Notes: generated by a model from the letters alone, not told the origin. DNA of 64,000 nucleotides from Epiperipatus broadwayi (GCA_028023455.1 JAQFVV010000945.1:1-64000); one strand, 5' to 3'; shown: positions 33,596-46,790, counted from the stretch's first letter. A program made the numbers and translations.

Positions 33596-34050
33596 CTTTA
33601 AGCTCCCTTAAGTTATCCACTCTATCTCATACAAATGACATACATGATAACACACATGTGGAAAAGATAAAAGATCTCCAATATTTCATGCTGGTTTAGC
33701 ACAAAATACAGATATTGGAGATCACTTTATCTTTTTCATATGCGTGGGATCATGTGTTTCAGTTGTGTGAATAGCTGAAGAAAGCTTGAAAAATTCAAGG
33801 TTCAAATAATTTTTATCAAATTTTAATATATGAATTTTTTTCTACAGTACAGACTTTTTCACACCTGCACTCCAATATGTAATAATATAGAGAGTTTGAA
33901 CTCAGACTTTCACACAACCCTAAACTATCCAGGCTATCACATACTGCTGACACTCTTGATCACAAACATGTCAAAAAGATGTCAGCAGTATGAGATAGCA
34001 TGGATGGTTGAGGGTCGTGTGAAAGTCTGAGTTCAAACCTCCTGTTTATC
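33596..34050. repeat. Two palindromic elements with GGTTTGAACTC-type ends (family B-related)
   Basis: The first (about 33596-33808) and second (about 33893-34047) each read as a near palindrome. The second starts GAGTTTGAACTCAGACTTTC and ends with its complement, GAAAGTCTGAGTTCAAAC. The first carries CTCCAATAT...ATATTGGAG arms resembling the family B hammerhead flanks. The ends match the elements at 37381-37640 and 49607-51055. Confidence 0.65.
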
Positions 34051-34674
34051 AATTTTAGTAAAAATTTATGAAAATTCTCTCTCAATGTTATTAAATTAAA
34101 TTACCCAAATACATTTGCATTAAAAAAAATCTATTAGAAAACCTTTAAAAGACATTTAATACATGGAGGGGGGGGGGGGGGCGAAATTAAAAATTAACAC
34201 ATGTATAATGATTTTTTGTTATTCAAATAAACTTTGGAAAAGAATTTCATATACATACATAAAATGCATATATATATATATCTATCGATGTCAGTTTTAT
34301 ATATATATATATTATTAGACAACCTAACTATAAAGGAAGCTGTAGAGATTCAACTAGCAGATGTAATCACACGTTTTCTCATTTTGCTATTATAGCTTTG
34401 GATTAAATTTGTGGTCCACGATTTGTGTTTGTTTACATTTATTAGGTCAATGACGGTTAAATTCTGTTTATATAAATAATAAGCAGAGTAAAGACTAAGT
34501 TTTAATATTTGCTCCATGCTGCACAATTTAGTGTGGTGGTTGGATGAGAAAGGAAAGAAAAATTTGAAAATTCTCTGAATCGAAGTTTAACTTTATCATT
34601 TCAGTAGCTTGAAAATTATGTGAGTCTCAAAAATTTGCATTTAATTATTTGATTTGATTGCTTAATACTCTTAG

Positions 34675-35055
34675 TACATCACATGATCACTATTTCTTCT
34701 GCTTGCTCACAACTGTTAATAAAAAAGGCAAAACTCTTCATACAGTAGTGCCACTCAGGGAAAGCCAGAGTAATCAATGGATGCCAGAAGGCTCGCACAT
34801 AAAATCCCTATCTAGTGCCTACTCATCCAATATTCCCAGACTAGTTTCCAGCATTCGTTAGTGAGGAGCTTTGGATCTGAGAGCACTGCAGCTCCTCAAT
34901 GATTGAAGCTACAAGTTAGAAAGTACTCTGGTGCTATTGGATGAGTAGGCACTAGATAGGGATTTTATGTGTGAGCCTTCTGGAATCCATTGATTACTCT
35001 GACTTGCACTGAGTGACACTACTGTGTGAAGAGTTTCACCTGTTTTTTTACTCTT
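34675..35055. repeat. Foldback, family A, two decayed hammerhead copies
   Basis: A nearly head-to-head inverted pair (arms about 34685-34880 and 34885-35050) with shared ATGCCAGAAGGCTCGCACAT/GTGTGAGCCTTCTGGAATCC and TAGTGCCTACTCATCCAATA/TATTGGATGAGTAGGCACTA. HHR cores are truncated: the left has lost stem II and the right reads ATGATTG for CTGATGA. Confidence 0.8.
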
Positions 35056-35059
35056 AGTA

Positions 35060-36260
35060 TACTTTATTAGAACATCTTATTATTTAAAAATATATCATAT
35101 CATAAATATTAATGGGTTTTTTGCACATCAGGTGCACATAAATATAGACACATATACACCATTTGCAAAAAACTTTCAGTATTATGACTAAGTCTTCAAT
35201 CTTTCAGAATATTGATCAAATAAATGGTGGCTAAATTTTGTAAAAAAAGATGCCAACAGTATTTTCTAATACAACGGCAAATGAAAATCATCAAAGATTA
35301 AAATAATTTATTTTAGTTGGCATACTTATATTGGATAAAGCATTTTGTATATGAAGCTTATCCAAGCAGCTCAAATTAACAGTCAATGTAGATTAAGTGC
35401 AAAGTTGATAACTTTTACAACTTGATTACCAGTTTAAAGAGCACATCTCATTATCAGCTGTGCCAAGCTCCTAAACGTCTCTTTCTGACAATAAGTAAAA
35501 TCATTAATGCTTTGTTTCTCAAGAATTCCCATGAACTTTGACACCCAGAGTAATATAAGTGAGGTGCAATACATGGGTCTTTAACTAAGTCCTTCAGTGT
35601 ATCACTGAATTAAACCACATAGGACAACACAAGAGAATAATTTTTTATTTGAGAAGTCATAAGATGTTTAAGCACAAGTAATGACAGCCAAACTGCAATC
35701 TATGGACTTTCAGCCCTTGAATTCATCTCAACCACTGTACTAAACCAAGCCATCTATGTATAAGTAGATTTATTTTATAAAATTCGGAATCATAACAAAA
35801 ACTGTGAAGTCAAATGAACATAATTATCAGAAGATCATCAAAGGTAATATGAAAAAACTCTAGTGTGGATCAGTCATACAGCTCCAAAATACACATGAGA
35901 ATATAGACAAATCTATTTTATAGTATAAATTAAATTTATAAACACAAAAGTCTGAAAAAAAGTAGACAAAAAGATATCATAATATAAAAGGCTAATTTAT
36001 AATCAGAAATATTTAAATTCCACATGCTGCTAATTTTCAGAAGTAACAGTAAGATTGAATACCATATCATTATAGCTTCTATTCCATCACATTGACTTTA
36101 ACTAACTGAAATCAAGAAAACCTATATATCACTTTCTATAAATATTATTTACAATTGTTAATCTTATTGTAATTATTTTCAGTATTATTTTCAATTGTTT
36201 AAAATGCAAATGGATAAATTTTGTTTTATATGATTAATTAATGTTATAAACTCTGCATGG
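35060..36260. other. AT-rich DNA with one dispersed repeat piece
   Basis: 35650-35775 resembles the 54/147-bp repeat flanks (AAGTCATAAGATGTTTAAGC, ATCTATGGACTTTCAG, ACCACTGTACTAAACCA). Otherwise nothing recognised. Confidence 0.45.
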
Positions 36261-36263
36261 TAC

Positions 36264-36560
36264 AATGTGATGTGCTATGGCTTCTCCTTTATCAAAGTCA
36301 GAAATCTCTCAGCCACTATGCCTGAACACCTTACCTTCTCTTTCTATTCCCCAACCCGTTTTTCCCCATTCTTCTCTATCCTACTCCATCCCATTTCCAC
36401 ACTTATCATCTTTATCCCCTCTATCACCTATATCTAGACCTCCCCCCCCTTATCTTTTTCCAAACTCAGAATAAAAGTCAAGAACCCAACTTTCTGTATA
36501 ATCACTTTGTTTATATGTATTCTCCCATAACTTCATTACATGTACCATCTAGTGATAAAT
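36264..36560 (-). pseudogene. LINE 3' fragment, family X, copy 3
   Basis: Minus-strand reading gives KLWENTYKQSDYTES, DFYSEFGKR. The end matches the other family X copies (CTTCTCCTTTATCAAAGTCA, GCCACTATGCC). A C-run near 36442 disrupts the frame. Confidence 0.55.
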
Positions 36561-36899
36561 TTTCATGAACCATGGTTCAAATCTCAGTTCAAATTCTCAA
36601 ATTTCATGTAAATTCCTAAGCAATAATTTATTTGATTATTTTTTTTCTATTAACTTTGTAAACTAACATAAAATTTTTAATATACTATAAGTACAATATC
36701 TGAGATCATTTATGAATTCAAAACATAAAACAACAAAATATACAGTTTATTCAAAAGTAAGCTTTTGAGATGTTTAAATATTTCTTAACCATGATATAAG
36801 CATGTTACTATACTGCATATAAGCATATTTTAACATGATTTGTTTTGATTTTATGGTGTGAACACATTAATTTACAATTATCCATATATACAATTAATT

Positions 36900-37350
36900 A
36901 TTTGTTGGATTATTTCATAATCCAATATTAAGTACTGAATGTCATTAGAAAATTTTTAAAATTTTATTTAAACTTTCTAAATGTATTCAGCTGTTAGTGA
37001 TACCACATAGGTTAGTATTTAACACATTTCAAATGACATTATTCCCCTTTCTTCTTCAACTGTTGCTGCTGCCTTGACCAGTGACAGTACTAGCAGGGGA
37101 ATCGAACTTGGGACTTTTAGATTTTTAAATAATGCCAAGGTAATGCTCTATTGGAGCATTACCTTAAAATTCAATATTCAAAAATCTAAAGGTATAGGAT
37201 CGATACCCATGATGATGATGTTACTGGTAAGGCAGCAACACCCAAACAAGAGAGTAGAATCATATCTTTCAAAACATGGTGCTAAATACTAACCTATGTG
37301 CTACAACTAACAGTTGAATGCATTTAAAAAGTTTAATATTTGAAATACAG
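36900..37350. repeat. Head-to-head pair of type B SINEs
   Basis: A minus copy (about 36900-37148) and a plus copy (about 37155-37350) meet at their tRNA-like heads. AAGGTAATGCTC and its complement GAGCATTACCTT face each other at 37137-37168. The minus copy keeps GAATCGAACTTGGG (B-box side). Confidence 0.7.
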
Positions 37351-37380
37351 GTACTCTTCATATACCTAGAGCCTAATTGT

Positions 37381-37640
37381 AAATATAGGGGATTTGAACT
37401 CAGACTCTCAAGAACCTTTCAACTATCCACACTATCTTACATCACTGATATACATGATCACATACATGTAGAAAAGGTCAATAATCACTAATATACATAT
37501 TTTGTGCTAAGCCGGCACCCATCAGTTGGTCCAGATTATCATCTTCACACACATATATAAAATCAGTGCTCAGTTTATATTGAGATAGTGTGGATAGTTG
37601 AAAGGTGCTTGAAAGTCTGACTTCAAATCCCCTATATTTA
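37381..37640. mobile_element. 260-bp TIR element with a decayed family B hammerhead
   Basis: The left end (AAATATAGGGGATTTGAACT) and right end (inverted, to 37640) pair over more than 50 bp, including CAACTATCCACACTATCT with AGATAGTGTGGATAGTTG. On the minus strand inside are GGACCAA, CTGATGG (one change from CTGATGA), stem II GTGC...GCAC, then AAAA, TATGTATATTAGTGATTATT. It sits next to type B SINE tail sequence (37641-37770). Confidence 0.75.
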
Positions 37641-37779
37641 TTAAAAAGTTTAAATAAAGTTTACAAATTTTTGTAATGACATTCAGTTCTTAATATTAGA
37701 TGGTGGAAATAGTCCAACAAATAATTCATACTAAAATACCAACATCACAAACCTTTAAACAAGCATCCATATATACTGT

Positions 37780-38480
37780 ATGTAAATCAATAATGTGTGT
37801 GAACATATATAAACACATGTAAGCACTAAACCATTTAATTATTTTTTATATTGATTTTATTTACTAATACAATATATATATATATGATTTTTATTATGCT
37901 TTGTCATAAATATATCTTTTTGAGCTCATTAATGATTTTAAATATGAAAGAATAGAATGCACACACTTTGGAAAAACAGTCTTTCCCAGTGTTCTATAGA
38001 TTTAAATACTCATTATCCATGTCGTAAATATATGATAAGATGTCTAAAAATATTTCAAGATGATTTATTTTGATTTTACAGTGTGAATGTGTTAAAACAC
38101 AGTAACAATACATACTTTGCTTAAATCAATCGTATGTGTGCATATATATATATATTGTAACCATATATTTTAGTATAAAATATATTAATTGATGTAACTT
38201 ATATAAAAATTTCTCTTTCTTCTTTTGGTGATTTGGTTGGCTTGATTCGCATTTGAAAAGATTATTTCTTATATTATTTTAATATAAATTTAAGTTTGCT
38301 TCATTCCATATACTAACTTATATCAAAACGTTTAACTTTTAAAAAATTTGACAACACATAAAAATTTGGTAAAATATTATTAAAAATAATATTTTTGTTT
38401 TGTTTGTTTAAAAATGATCTTAAATTATTATTTCTATTAAATTTACAGAACCGTTTATTCAGTCAAAATTAATTATTAAA
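37780..38480. other. AT-rich DNA, nothing assigned
   Basis: Has (AT)n runs near 37873 and 38141. Nothing coding. Confidence 0.5.
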
Positions 38481-38790
38481 AATAAATACAATAATTACGT
38501 AGGCGTCTCAATGTAATAAAAGAAAAGAGCGCGAATTTCTAGGAGAATATCGTCTGTTAGTTTGTCTTTTGGTGGGAAGAAGAACATAAATGGTAAAGGC
38601 AAATAGTGTAAATTTGCTGAGCTTATTTTGAAACCATTAATAAGTGAATAAATTACCACAAAATTTGTTATAAACATAAAATAACTTAGTGGTATCTAAT
38701 TAAGATGGATCACTAAATTTAAAGATCTTTTCAAGTCGGTCGGCCAAGAATCAAATCACCGGTAGCGTTTCCAATATTACATTTTTTGAA

Positions 38791-38840
38791 ATGTCGGAGC
38801 TTCCCAGTTTAAGTTTGAAAGAATTAAACACAAGAATTTG
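38791..38840 (+). CDS. Candidate first coding exon of a host gene
   Basis: An ATG with purine at -3 (TTGAAATGT) opens MSELPSLSLKELNTRI and runs into a canonical donor, ATTTG|GTATGT, at 38840/38841, leaving two bases of a split codon. The 110 bp upstream are CpG-bearing for this window (TCGGTCGGCC, ACCGGTAGCG), as expected of a promoter/5' UTR. The peptide looks protein-like but I recognise no family. Downstream exons were not found, and long introns are expected. Chance remains possible. Confidence 0.4.
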
Positions 38841-38849
38841 GTATGTTTT

Positions 38850-41590
38850 AAAATATTTGTTATTCTACAATTTGGAAAATTTGAATCAGTGTTTTAATTA
38901 CAGAAGTTTTATTAAAATGAAAATTTGTTTTTTAAAAGAAAAAAGTTTAAGTTAAAATAAAGTAAAGCGTTAAAGCTATCAAAATATTTAATATTTCCGT
39001 TTTTTAATTCTGATAAAATATAATATTGATTGATATTTAACTTTACAATGCCATTAATATTTGCTAATTAATTTGTTTAACACTTGGATCATAAACATTT
39101 TTCAAATAATTAATCAAAGTTTTTTATAATTGTATCGTCTATTTAAAATGAATAAATTAATTGCTATAATTGGTTATTCCTGGATTAACGCAATGGATAA
39201 ATAAATACTTGCATGGATAGGATAAACTTGGAACACTTTTGATAGAGAGATGTAGGGATTAATAACTTTATGAAAAACATTTTCATTTAAATTCTGTGTA
39301 TCCTGTTTTAAAATTGTTTCATGTTTGGAGAGCCACGCAAATCGTTAATCTAATGTTGCTTTTAATAACTAATCAAATGGATATAATTGCATGTATGGAA
39401 TTTAACTACAGTTATAGCTATTACCTCATATACTTATTATTCTACACATTGTACATGGCTCTTCTCACGGATCACATTAGGAGTTACAAAATGCTATACA
39501 ATCCAATTTGTGATACACATCTGCTAAAATTCATGTATTTGAACTATAAAATGCTTTACATTTAGTTTTATCACACACACACACCGTTAAATGTTATATG
39601 TTAATGAATAATACATTTATTTAATTTTATCGTTATATGAACTCGCATATGAAGTTCATAAGTTATATTTGTTAGATTTAAATTAATAAAGGTTGAATAA
39701 AATATTTATTCAAAAGAATAGCGCTATGGAGAAAGCTTAAACAGTACTTAATGAATTCATGAGATATACCAATCTTTATGAGATATTTTGTGAGTCTTTC
39801 CAGATTTATATTCCCATGCCAATATTATTTACATTATATTATACATGTTTATTTTAAGCAAGATAAGTAGTACATTAGTTGTCCTGATTATTGTAATATT
39901 TTACTAAGCAAGAACCCACATTTACTAAAGTGTCAGCGTATTCTGAATAATCAGAAGAATTGAGGGGGATGATTTGCACTTTAATGTGAAGTAAATTATA
40001 ATGTTGTTTTAGTATGTTAAAGGCTTTAATCTGTGCTGGTGGTTAATCCGCAGATTATTTTAATTGCCATTTTGTATTTTACACACATTCCTGCGCTGGT
40101 GGTTAATCCGCGGAATTGTGTGATTATACGTATGACTTTATGATAGTGTTTAAATACGGAAAACGTTAGTATTATTTAATTCCTACGTGTAGATGAATAC
40201 ATCCACAGGAATATGTTTGCTTCACAGATATAAGTTGGGCAAAGTATTTTAGTTAATCTGCCAAATCATCTTCATTTGTAAGCATAATTTATCGGTTAGA
40301 TTGATAAATGGTAGCAGGACATTCTATTCAAGTACTTCATGATAATTAACTGTTGGTTGATTATTATTTACCGGAGTGTAAGTTTACATTTTCATTTTAA
40401 TTAATGATTACATTATAGCTAAATCATACAGACGTCATATTATTTATTATATGATTATAAGTTTACAGTAGGAAGTTATTGAATCTGGAAATGACGTTCA
40501 ATATTTCATAAGTTAATGCTGAATTTAATAATTGTCTCAATATTCATTATATTAGATTGAAATAAGGTATGATTAGGTTTTTTAAAAACTATACCTATAA
40601 ATGTATTGAAGAAAGTCAATGGAACTATCATTTATTATTTTATTTGTTTATTTATGTTTTATTTAAAATGTTGAAATTAACTATTTATTGTTCATAAAGT
40701 TTGTAAATAAAAGTTGATTTATAATTAAACTTACTGTGCCGTTGCTATGAGTCATTCATAACATCAGAAATCATAAACTTTGGATAGAGCATACATTATA
40801 GAGCATACATTGAATTACATATTATTGTCTACATGATATAAGAATTTATTAATATTTTGAGAAAACATTAAGATGTTTTCGTCTTTGGTAGTATATGATT
40901 GGTAAGGACAATAAAATCCCATTTACCTTTTCCATCATTGTGCTTTGCGTAGTTGATTCTAGTATAAAATACAAATTAATTATTAAACTTGTGAACAGAT
41001 TTATTCAATAATGATATGATTAAATATATTTACCTAACATTTTTAAATTTTCATTCGTCAATACAATAAGAGTCTCAATGATATATTAAATTATAAAAGA
41101 ACCAATTATTCATGTTTATTAATTGAAGTTTACCTGGACTAGCATCTGTCTTAGAAATCATATAGATGATTTAAAATTTCATAATTTTATGTGGTTCCAC
41201 AAATTACGCTATCTTGTACATGGTCGGCCATAGGGTCGCATACCATAAAAATCGCAAATTGAGGTTTAAAAGTGATAAAATTGCACTTATAATTTGTTTA
41301 ATATGTTTTATAATAATACTATGATAGGTCTTCGCGGTATACCCTGGCTGCGATCAAATAAATTATAAAAAGTTAGGTTAATTCATTAATTTTGTCTGTA
41401 GTAAGTTGCCCCAGATGTTGATTGTGGTCTTTTGTGCATAAAATAAATAGTATGATATGCCTTTGGATACAGCTCTTAATAGCTGATAATGTGCAATGAG
41501 AGTTGATCAGTGACCAAGGTTGTAATTCCTAGTGCACTTACGTTACGTAGTTGAGATTACACAATTTACGGTTACAATTTATAGTGCCGC
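38850..41590. other. AT-rich DNA with scattered CpG patches, possible intron
   Basis: If 38791-38840 is an exon this is intronic. CpG-bearing stretches occur near 40030-40170 and 41220-41350 (GGTCGGCCATAGGGTCGCAT). A 20-bp block GCTGGTGGTTAATCCGC is repeated 60 bp apart (40035 and 40095). No other exon accepted. Confidence 0.4.
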
Positions 41591-41677
41591 AACAAGTATG
41601 GCATGATGATGGGTAGTTGGAGGGGTGATGGAAGGTTGGTTACCACCTTTGTGAGCCATCAGGGTGGACGGCTCCGG

Positions 41678-41780
41678 GGATTTTGGTTACAGCTTTTGGC
41701 GCGCAACGTGGCTGGCTCGAGATATTTTGGTTACAGCTTTTGGCGCGCAACGTGGCTGGCTCGAGATGTTTTGGTTACAA
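41678..41780 (+). repeat. 44-bp direct duplication with E2F-like sites
   Basis: TTTTGGTTACAGCTTTTGGC, then GCGCAACGTGGCTGG occurs twice, 44 bp apart, with a third partial unit. Each carries TTTGGCGCG (41695-41703, 41739-41747), matching the E2F consensus TTTSGCGC. Strikingly GC- and CpG-rich against the surroundings. Confidence 0.75.
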
Positions 41781-41789
41781 TATATATAT

Positions 41790-42625
41790 ATTAATAATAT
41801 TAATGTTAATTTTAACTTAAAGATTTTATAGAAAATTTCCACATTCTTGTAGCATCAATATTTTATGAAAACAAAACCCAATTTCTTTTATACATATTTC
41901 TATTAATAATCAATGTCATCAGCTGCCAATAAATTTTATTTAAAATATTTATATAAATAAACTTTGTCTGTGTTTATTTCTTATTTTACTTTATACATAT
42001 CAAATATATTCACATGCACATTATCAAGGGTACACATTGTGGGAAAAGAGACAATCTGTTTGTACACATTGTGGGAAAAGAAATAATCTGTTTCGACATA
42101 TATATTCTACTGTAACAAAATAGAGTAGCATTAAGTTTGTAAGTAAAACTATACTTTAAGTTGCCAAATTATATAATGAAATCAAATTTATTTGAAGCTT
42201 AAATAATTTTCAAAAGCCCATATTAATCACATCATGATATTCCTAATGGAATCACTTTATATTGAGTCTAACATTGGATACATTATAATAATAGCATCAT
42301 CATCAATCCAAATGTTGAACTACTAAATTTAGACAATGAAAATATATGAGATCATTAGTTAATAAATACAATAGAATTAATGTTCAATTTTATTTTACAA
42401 TAAAAAAGGTATTGTTTCACATGGGTAACCACAATGTCTAAGGAGTTTGTTGGTGAGTGCACAAGTCAATTAAGCATCATGATTATTAAGACTATCAACA
42501 GAAGCATAAGTTCACAGCCATCATTGACATACACATATTACATTAATAAGAACAAAGAAATAAAATGAATTTAATAATAATGGCAGTATTTAGGTAATTA
42601 TAACAAATAACAATAAAGTATATAT
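41790..42625. other. AT-rich DNA with a short direct duplication
   Basis: GTACACATTGTGGGAAAAGA occurs at 42029 and 42061. No gene recognised. Confidence 0.5.
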
Positions 42626-42630
42626 ATATA

Positions 42631-42739
42631 TTTTCCATATGTCATAGCATCGGCCGGGATGTGAACCTGCAGCAACCTTCTGAAACCAACTGCCTGCTTG
42701 CAAGGTGCTGCGCTGACCTCTCAGCTAACAATGCTTGAC
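42631..42739 (-). repeat. tRNA-derived SINE, type A, copy 2
   Basis: Reverse complement: TTAGCTGAGAGGTCAGCGC (A-box region), then GCAGGTTCACATCCCGG (B-box), then GATGCTATGACATATGGAAA. This is the best-kept promoter of the type A copies. Confidence 0.8.
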
Positions 42740-42919
42740 AAGTAAATATTTACAACATATTCAATGAACAGCAAAGCAAAATATATAGTAATGTTCAATG
42801 AAGAGCATTGATGGTAATCAGTATAACTTAGCCAGCACTGACAACAATCCAATCTAAATCACTAAAATAAAACATATCTCTAATATAAACAATAATCTAA
42901 TGTCTTTATATTTAGGTGT

Positions 42920-43165
42920 TTATAAAAAAAACAGGCAAAACTCTCCATACAGTAGTGCCATTCAGTGCAAGCCAGAGTAATCAATGGATGCCAAAAGGCT
43001 TGTGCATAAAATCCATATGTAGTACCCACTCATCCAATATCCCTAGACTAGTTTCTAGCTTTTGGCTTTCATCAGGGATGAGCCTTGAATCTGAGAGCAT
43101 TGCACCTAGATCTTAGGATCTAGTTATGAGCAAGCACAAGAAATGGTGATCATGTGATGTTTAGT
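42920..43165 (-). repeat. Family A repeat with recognisable hammerhead core
   Basis: On the minus strand: CTGATGA (43078-43072), a short stem II AGC/GCT, GAAA, ACTAGT and C, then GGGATATTGG. Stem I inner pairs are lost (TCATCC against TAGGG). It is bounded by GATCATGTGATG at 43149-43160, the family end. Confidence 0.6.
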
Positions 43166-43290
43166 GGTTTAAGTTCAAGAACTATGAATAAGCTGGGATA
43201 CTACTATGGTTCTTGCAGTCTAGAGACTATACCATTGCACTAAATTACACAGAGCTCTATTGGGAACAATAACTGATTCCAAATATATTT

Positions 43291-43392
43291 TTTCTCATGT
43301 GTCATAGCATCAGCCAGGAAGTGAACGCACTAACCCAGGACAACTGCTTGTAAAGCAGCTGTCCCTGACATCTCAACAACCAATGCTTGACC
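43291..43392 (-). repeat. tRNA-derived SINE, type A, copy 3
   Basis: CATGTGTCATAGCATCAGCC, then AGGAAGTGAACGC (degenerate B-box, inverted) and CAGCTGTCCCTGACATCTC (A-box side). Confidence 0.7.
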
Positions 43393-43399
43393 ATGAATA

Positions 43400-44275
43400 A
43401 AATAAATTCAGCAAAAATTGATAGAAAAATTATTTTTAAAATGCAGCGTAAATATTAATAACATAATTTATGTAAAATATTTCAAAATAATTGTAATTAT
43501 AAAATAAATAGGAAATAAAGAACTTTCATCTGACCCAAGCATTTTAATTTAAATAATTTTTTATGTACTTTCATCAATAATATCTGCCTTATTTTATATA
43601 TAGAGCTCGCAAAACAACCTCTTAACAAGCTGTGTAGAATACCCCCACCCTCAGACCGGTTTCTGCTACTAGCTTTATTAAATTAGGTCATGTGACATCT
43701 CACTTGATTTTTTTGTAATTTTATCTGCCTTATTGAATACTCATTTAAATTTTTTTTATTCGCTACGAGAACTAAGGTTGTTCACAGTATTCAGATATCA
43801 GGGTAAATAATTGAGTGAGTTTTTTCAACTAATTAATATTACAGAAGATTTTTTATGGCTTATCCTTTAAGATTAAAGCAAAGCTTCTTTGCAAAAATAA
43901 CTTTTAAATCAAAACTAAATGATACTTGCTGCTGTATTTTTTATTGCTTTTAGTTTCAATATCTATATGTGTGTGTAATCCTTTGTTCAGCTTTAATTCA
44001 AAATTGAGATGAATTTTCAAATTTTGGTTCACAAGTGAAATACTTTTGGTGAACATTAAATATCAAATTATGAAAAAGAACAGTATAACAAATGATTCTA
44101 AAACTTATTTATACCGATTATCATTCCAACCTCCACATAATAGCAATAGTGACTGAATTTGAAGAGTTTTTATACATAAGCTTAAGTTGGTTAACTGTTA
44201 CCCTTAACTTCAAATAATGTTACTTCAATTCTCCAAAAGATCTTTAAAACTGATAAGTATTTATATAATTTAAAG
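43400..44275. other. AT-rich DNA with a hammerhead scrap
   Basis: At 43642-43680 the minus strand has GCAGAAACCGGTCTGAGGG, the 3' half of the HHR type seen at 21.8 kb, without the CTGANGA half. Otherwise nothing. Confidence 0.45.
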
Positions 44276-44279
44276 CCAA

Positions 44280-44505
44280 TAAACATCACATGATCACCAT
44301 TTCTTATGCTTGCTTATAACTGTTATAACAGTGCTCTCAGAACCAAGGCTTCTCACTGACGAATGCAAAAAGCCAGACCTAGTCAGGGGATAATGGATGA
44401 GTAGGCACTAGATGCGGATTTTATGCACAAACTTTCTGGCATCCATTGATTGCTCTAGCTTGCAGTGAGTGGCAATACATATAGTGAGTTTTGCCTGTTT
44501 TAATT
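44280..44505 (+). repeat. Family A repeat, decayed
   Basis: Begins CACATGATCACCATTTCTTA. Has AACCAAGGCTTCTCA, CTGACGA (44357-44363), then GACC in place of GAAA and CTAGTCAGGGG, so the core is broken. Continues to ATGGATGAGTAGGCACTAGA. Confidence 0.65.
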
Positions 44506-45022
44506 TAAAGCTACTTATGAAATTAATAAACATAAAGAATGAGATATTTGTTATAAGTATAATGTTCACCAACATTGAATTTCCAATCATAACTTTTACT
44601 GCTAATATTTCTCTTGCAATAAAAAATTAACCCTACCATTCATTCAGGCATGGATCTGATGCCTGAGAAGTCTAACAATTCAATTTGCATTTATGGCCTT
44701 CTATTGAGAGAGTTTGCTAACTTTTTCCCAGCTTTAAAATTCACATTATATTTTTTTTTGTAATATATATATATATTATATTACATCAGGATATTTGAAA
44801 ATGTTGAAATTTCAAAACTTGCAAAATTCCATAGTGGTAGGTACCCCATTGAATTCTTGGAAGTCTCAAACTTTGTGATATTACTTTGAGAAAATATGAA
44901 TGATTAAATACTAGATTTTATGGGAAGTTTATGGTTATTTTTCCACAATAACGGTGCACATATTTATTTTCTACAGAAACGTTTAATTTTTAAATATAAA
45001 AGGTTATATTTTTCTGTTGTTT

Positions 45023-45475
45023 CGTAGTTGAGTCGAGGCTGGTGGAGAGATGTATGGGTGTTTTTATCAATGTAATATAAAGGATGTTAGCATACAGGAC
45101 ACCGTATCCAAATGAATGCATGGCCCAGAAGTGTAGCCATCACATTGCAATGGAAGTGGATGTGCTTCCCATGCCATTGATCTCCTTTTGCTCTATGGAT
45201 TGGGACTATAAATTGGTGAGGACCACTCTCTCTCTCCGTATGAAGCATTTCATTTTCCATTTATATATATATATATATGATTCCTTCGCCAGACAGATGC
45301 AGGATCACTTTTTTAATAATATGCTACAGATACACATTTCTGTCAGCATGGATTTATGCTAATATCTTCATGTTGCATTGGTTACATCTCTATATCAGGC
45401 AGCTAGCATTGACTTAGCTGCAAACTTTTAGCCTGAGGTTAAATGTTTTGAAAATCTTTTAAGTGTGAACTCTGT
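45023..45475 (+). repeat. Interspersed repeat R1, copy 2
   Basis: Collinear with 3079-3560 (see there). An (AT)n tract at 45264-45279 lies where the first copy has an A/T-rich stretch. Confidence 0.6.
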
Positions 45476-45479
45476 AGCC

Positions 45480-46790
45480 TTTCTACACTTAACACTATAA
45501 AATAGTAATTTGTATTAAGCCTAGAATGTCCATCTGTGCAAATTACTAAGAATAGCATAATCAAATCTAAATAATATTAAATTAATCAAATCCTCAAATT
45601 TGTTTTATATATGTGCGTAATAAATGTTTGTGTTCTTATTAATGGCAGTGGCCTATTTTTTTTTCTTTATTAAAAAATATGTTTAGAAATTTATATTGTA
45701 AAACTCAGCTACTTCTTGAGCTAGTGACTGGAGCTATCAGGCAAATGAAAGTTGGATCTTTTCCCAAAGTGTATCTGTCTACTATATAAATTTTCGAGGT
45801 TCAAATGGCCTAATGACACCCTGTAGGACAGTTAGCATAAGACTTTACCTGATGTTATAATAGAAATTATAGTAGTGACAAATATCTGTTTATAATAGAT
45901 CATTACTAACAGTCTGTTAGAAAATATCAATATCATAAAAGTTATTTTAAAAATTTAAACTTTTAAAGGATAAGTTGATAGATTTATGAAATTAAAATAT
46001 CAAACAACAAAGATTTTATTCATTTTTCAAATTCAATCTGTTCCTCTTGAAAGTTGAATGATGAAACGGTATTTTGTTTTGATTAAAATCTATTTTTTTA
46101 ACTATTTCTGAAATTCAAATATGATTTTTTAGAGTTTATTTGATTTCTAAATAAAAATATCTATCAAATGAAATCAAATTTATTATAGTCTGATAAATAA
46201 TAATGATTTAATATTAAAACAAAAGTTGAACAAAGAAAACTGTCAGAGTAATGGAGGGTTAATAAAATTATGTTCTACAAAAAGTTAAGCTCTATCAGCA
46301 TTTGTCCCAATAGCATTTTCATTTGATATTTAATTTATATATTTATTTTAAAAAAATTTAAATTTTAGTTATATTTTTTATCAAGAGATGGAGCTCTTAA
46401 TCACATAACATGCTTTTGAATTTCTTATTTTTAGCAGGAAATACTTTCTTCTGTTAATATCTTTAATTCAATTTGTTGATGTTATTTTTATTACATTTTC
46501 ATTACAAATATGTAAGTAAACATTTTAAAAACATTAACTATAATTAATAATTCATTATATTTACATAATCAAAGAACTCATTTTATTTTTATTTAAATTA
46601 ACAATACAATCATTTATTAAGTTATTGATATAAAAATAACAAATATATAAAAGTATTTTTTAAGAAAATACTTTAATAATAGCATGCACATTGCATTTTA
46701 TTTTAATTTTGAAAGATGCAATTATTGAAGTATATATAGTGTAGACATGAACTATGCAACATTTTGTTCTAAGCACCCTCCCCCACCTGC
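45480..46790. other. AT-rich DNA, nothing assigned
   Basis: Long AT-rich stretch without recognisable gene or repeat. Confidence 0.5.

Noticed and set aside
39296-39565. 89-codon frame
   Set aside because: AT-driven composition, no motif, no splice sites; treated as chance.
42420-42455. ATG reading MSKEFV before GTGAGT, like a first exon
   Set aside because: Six codons only and no promoter-like composition upstream.
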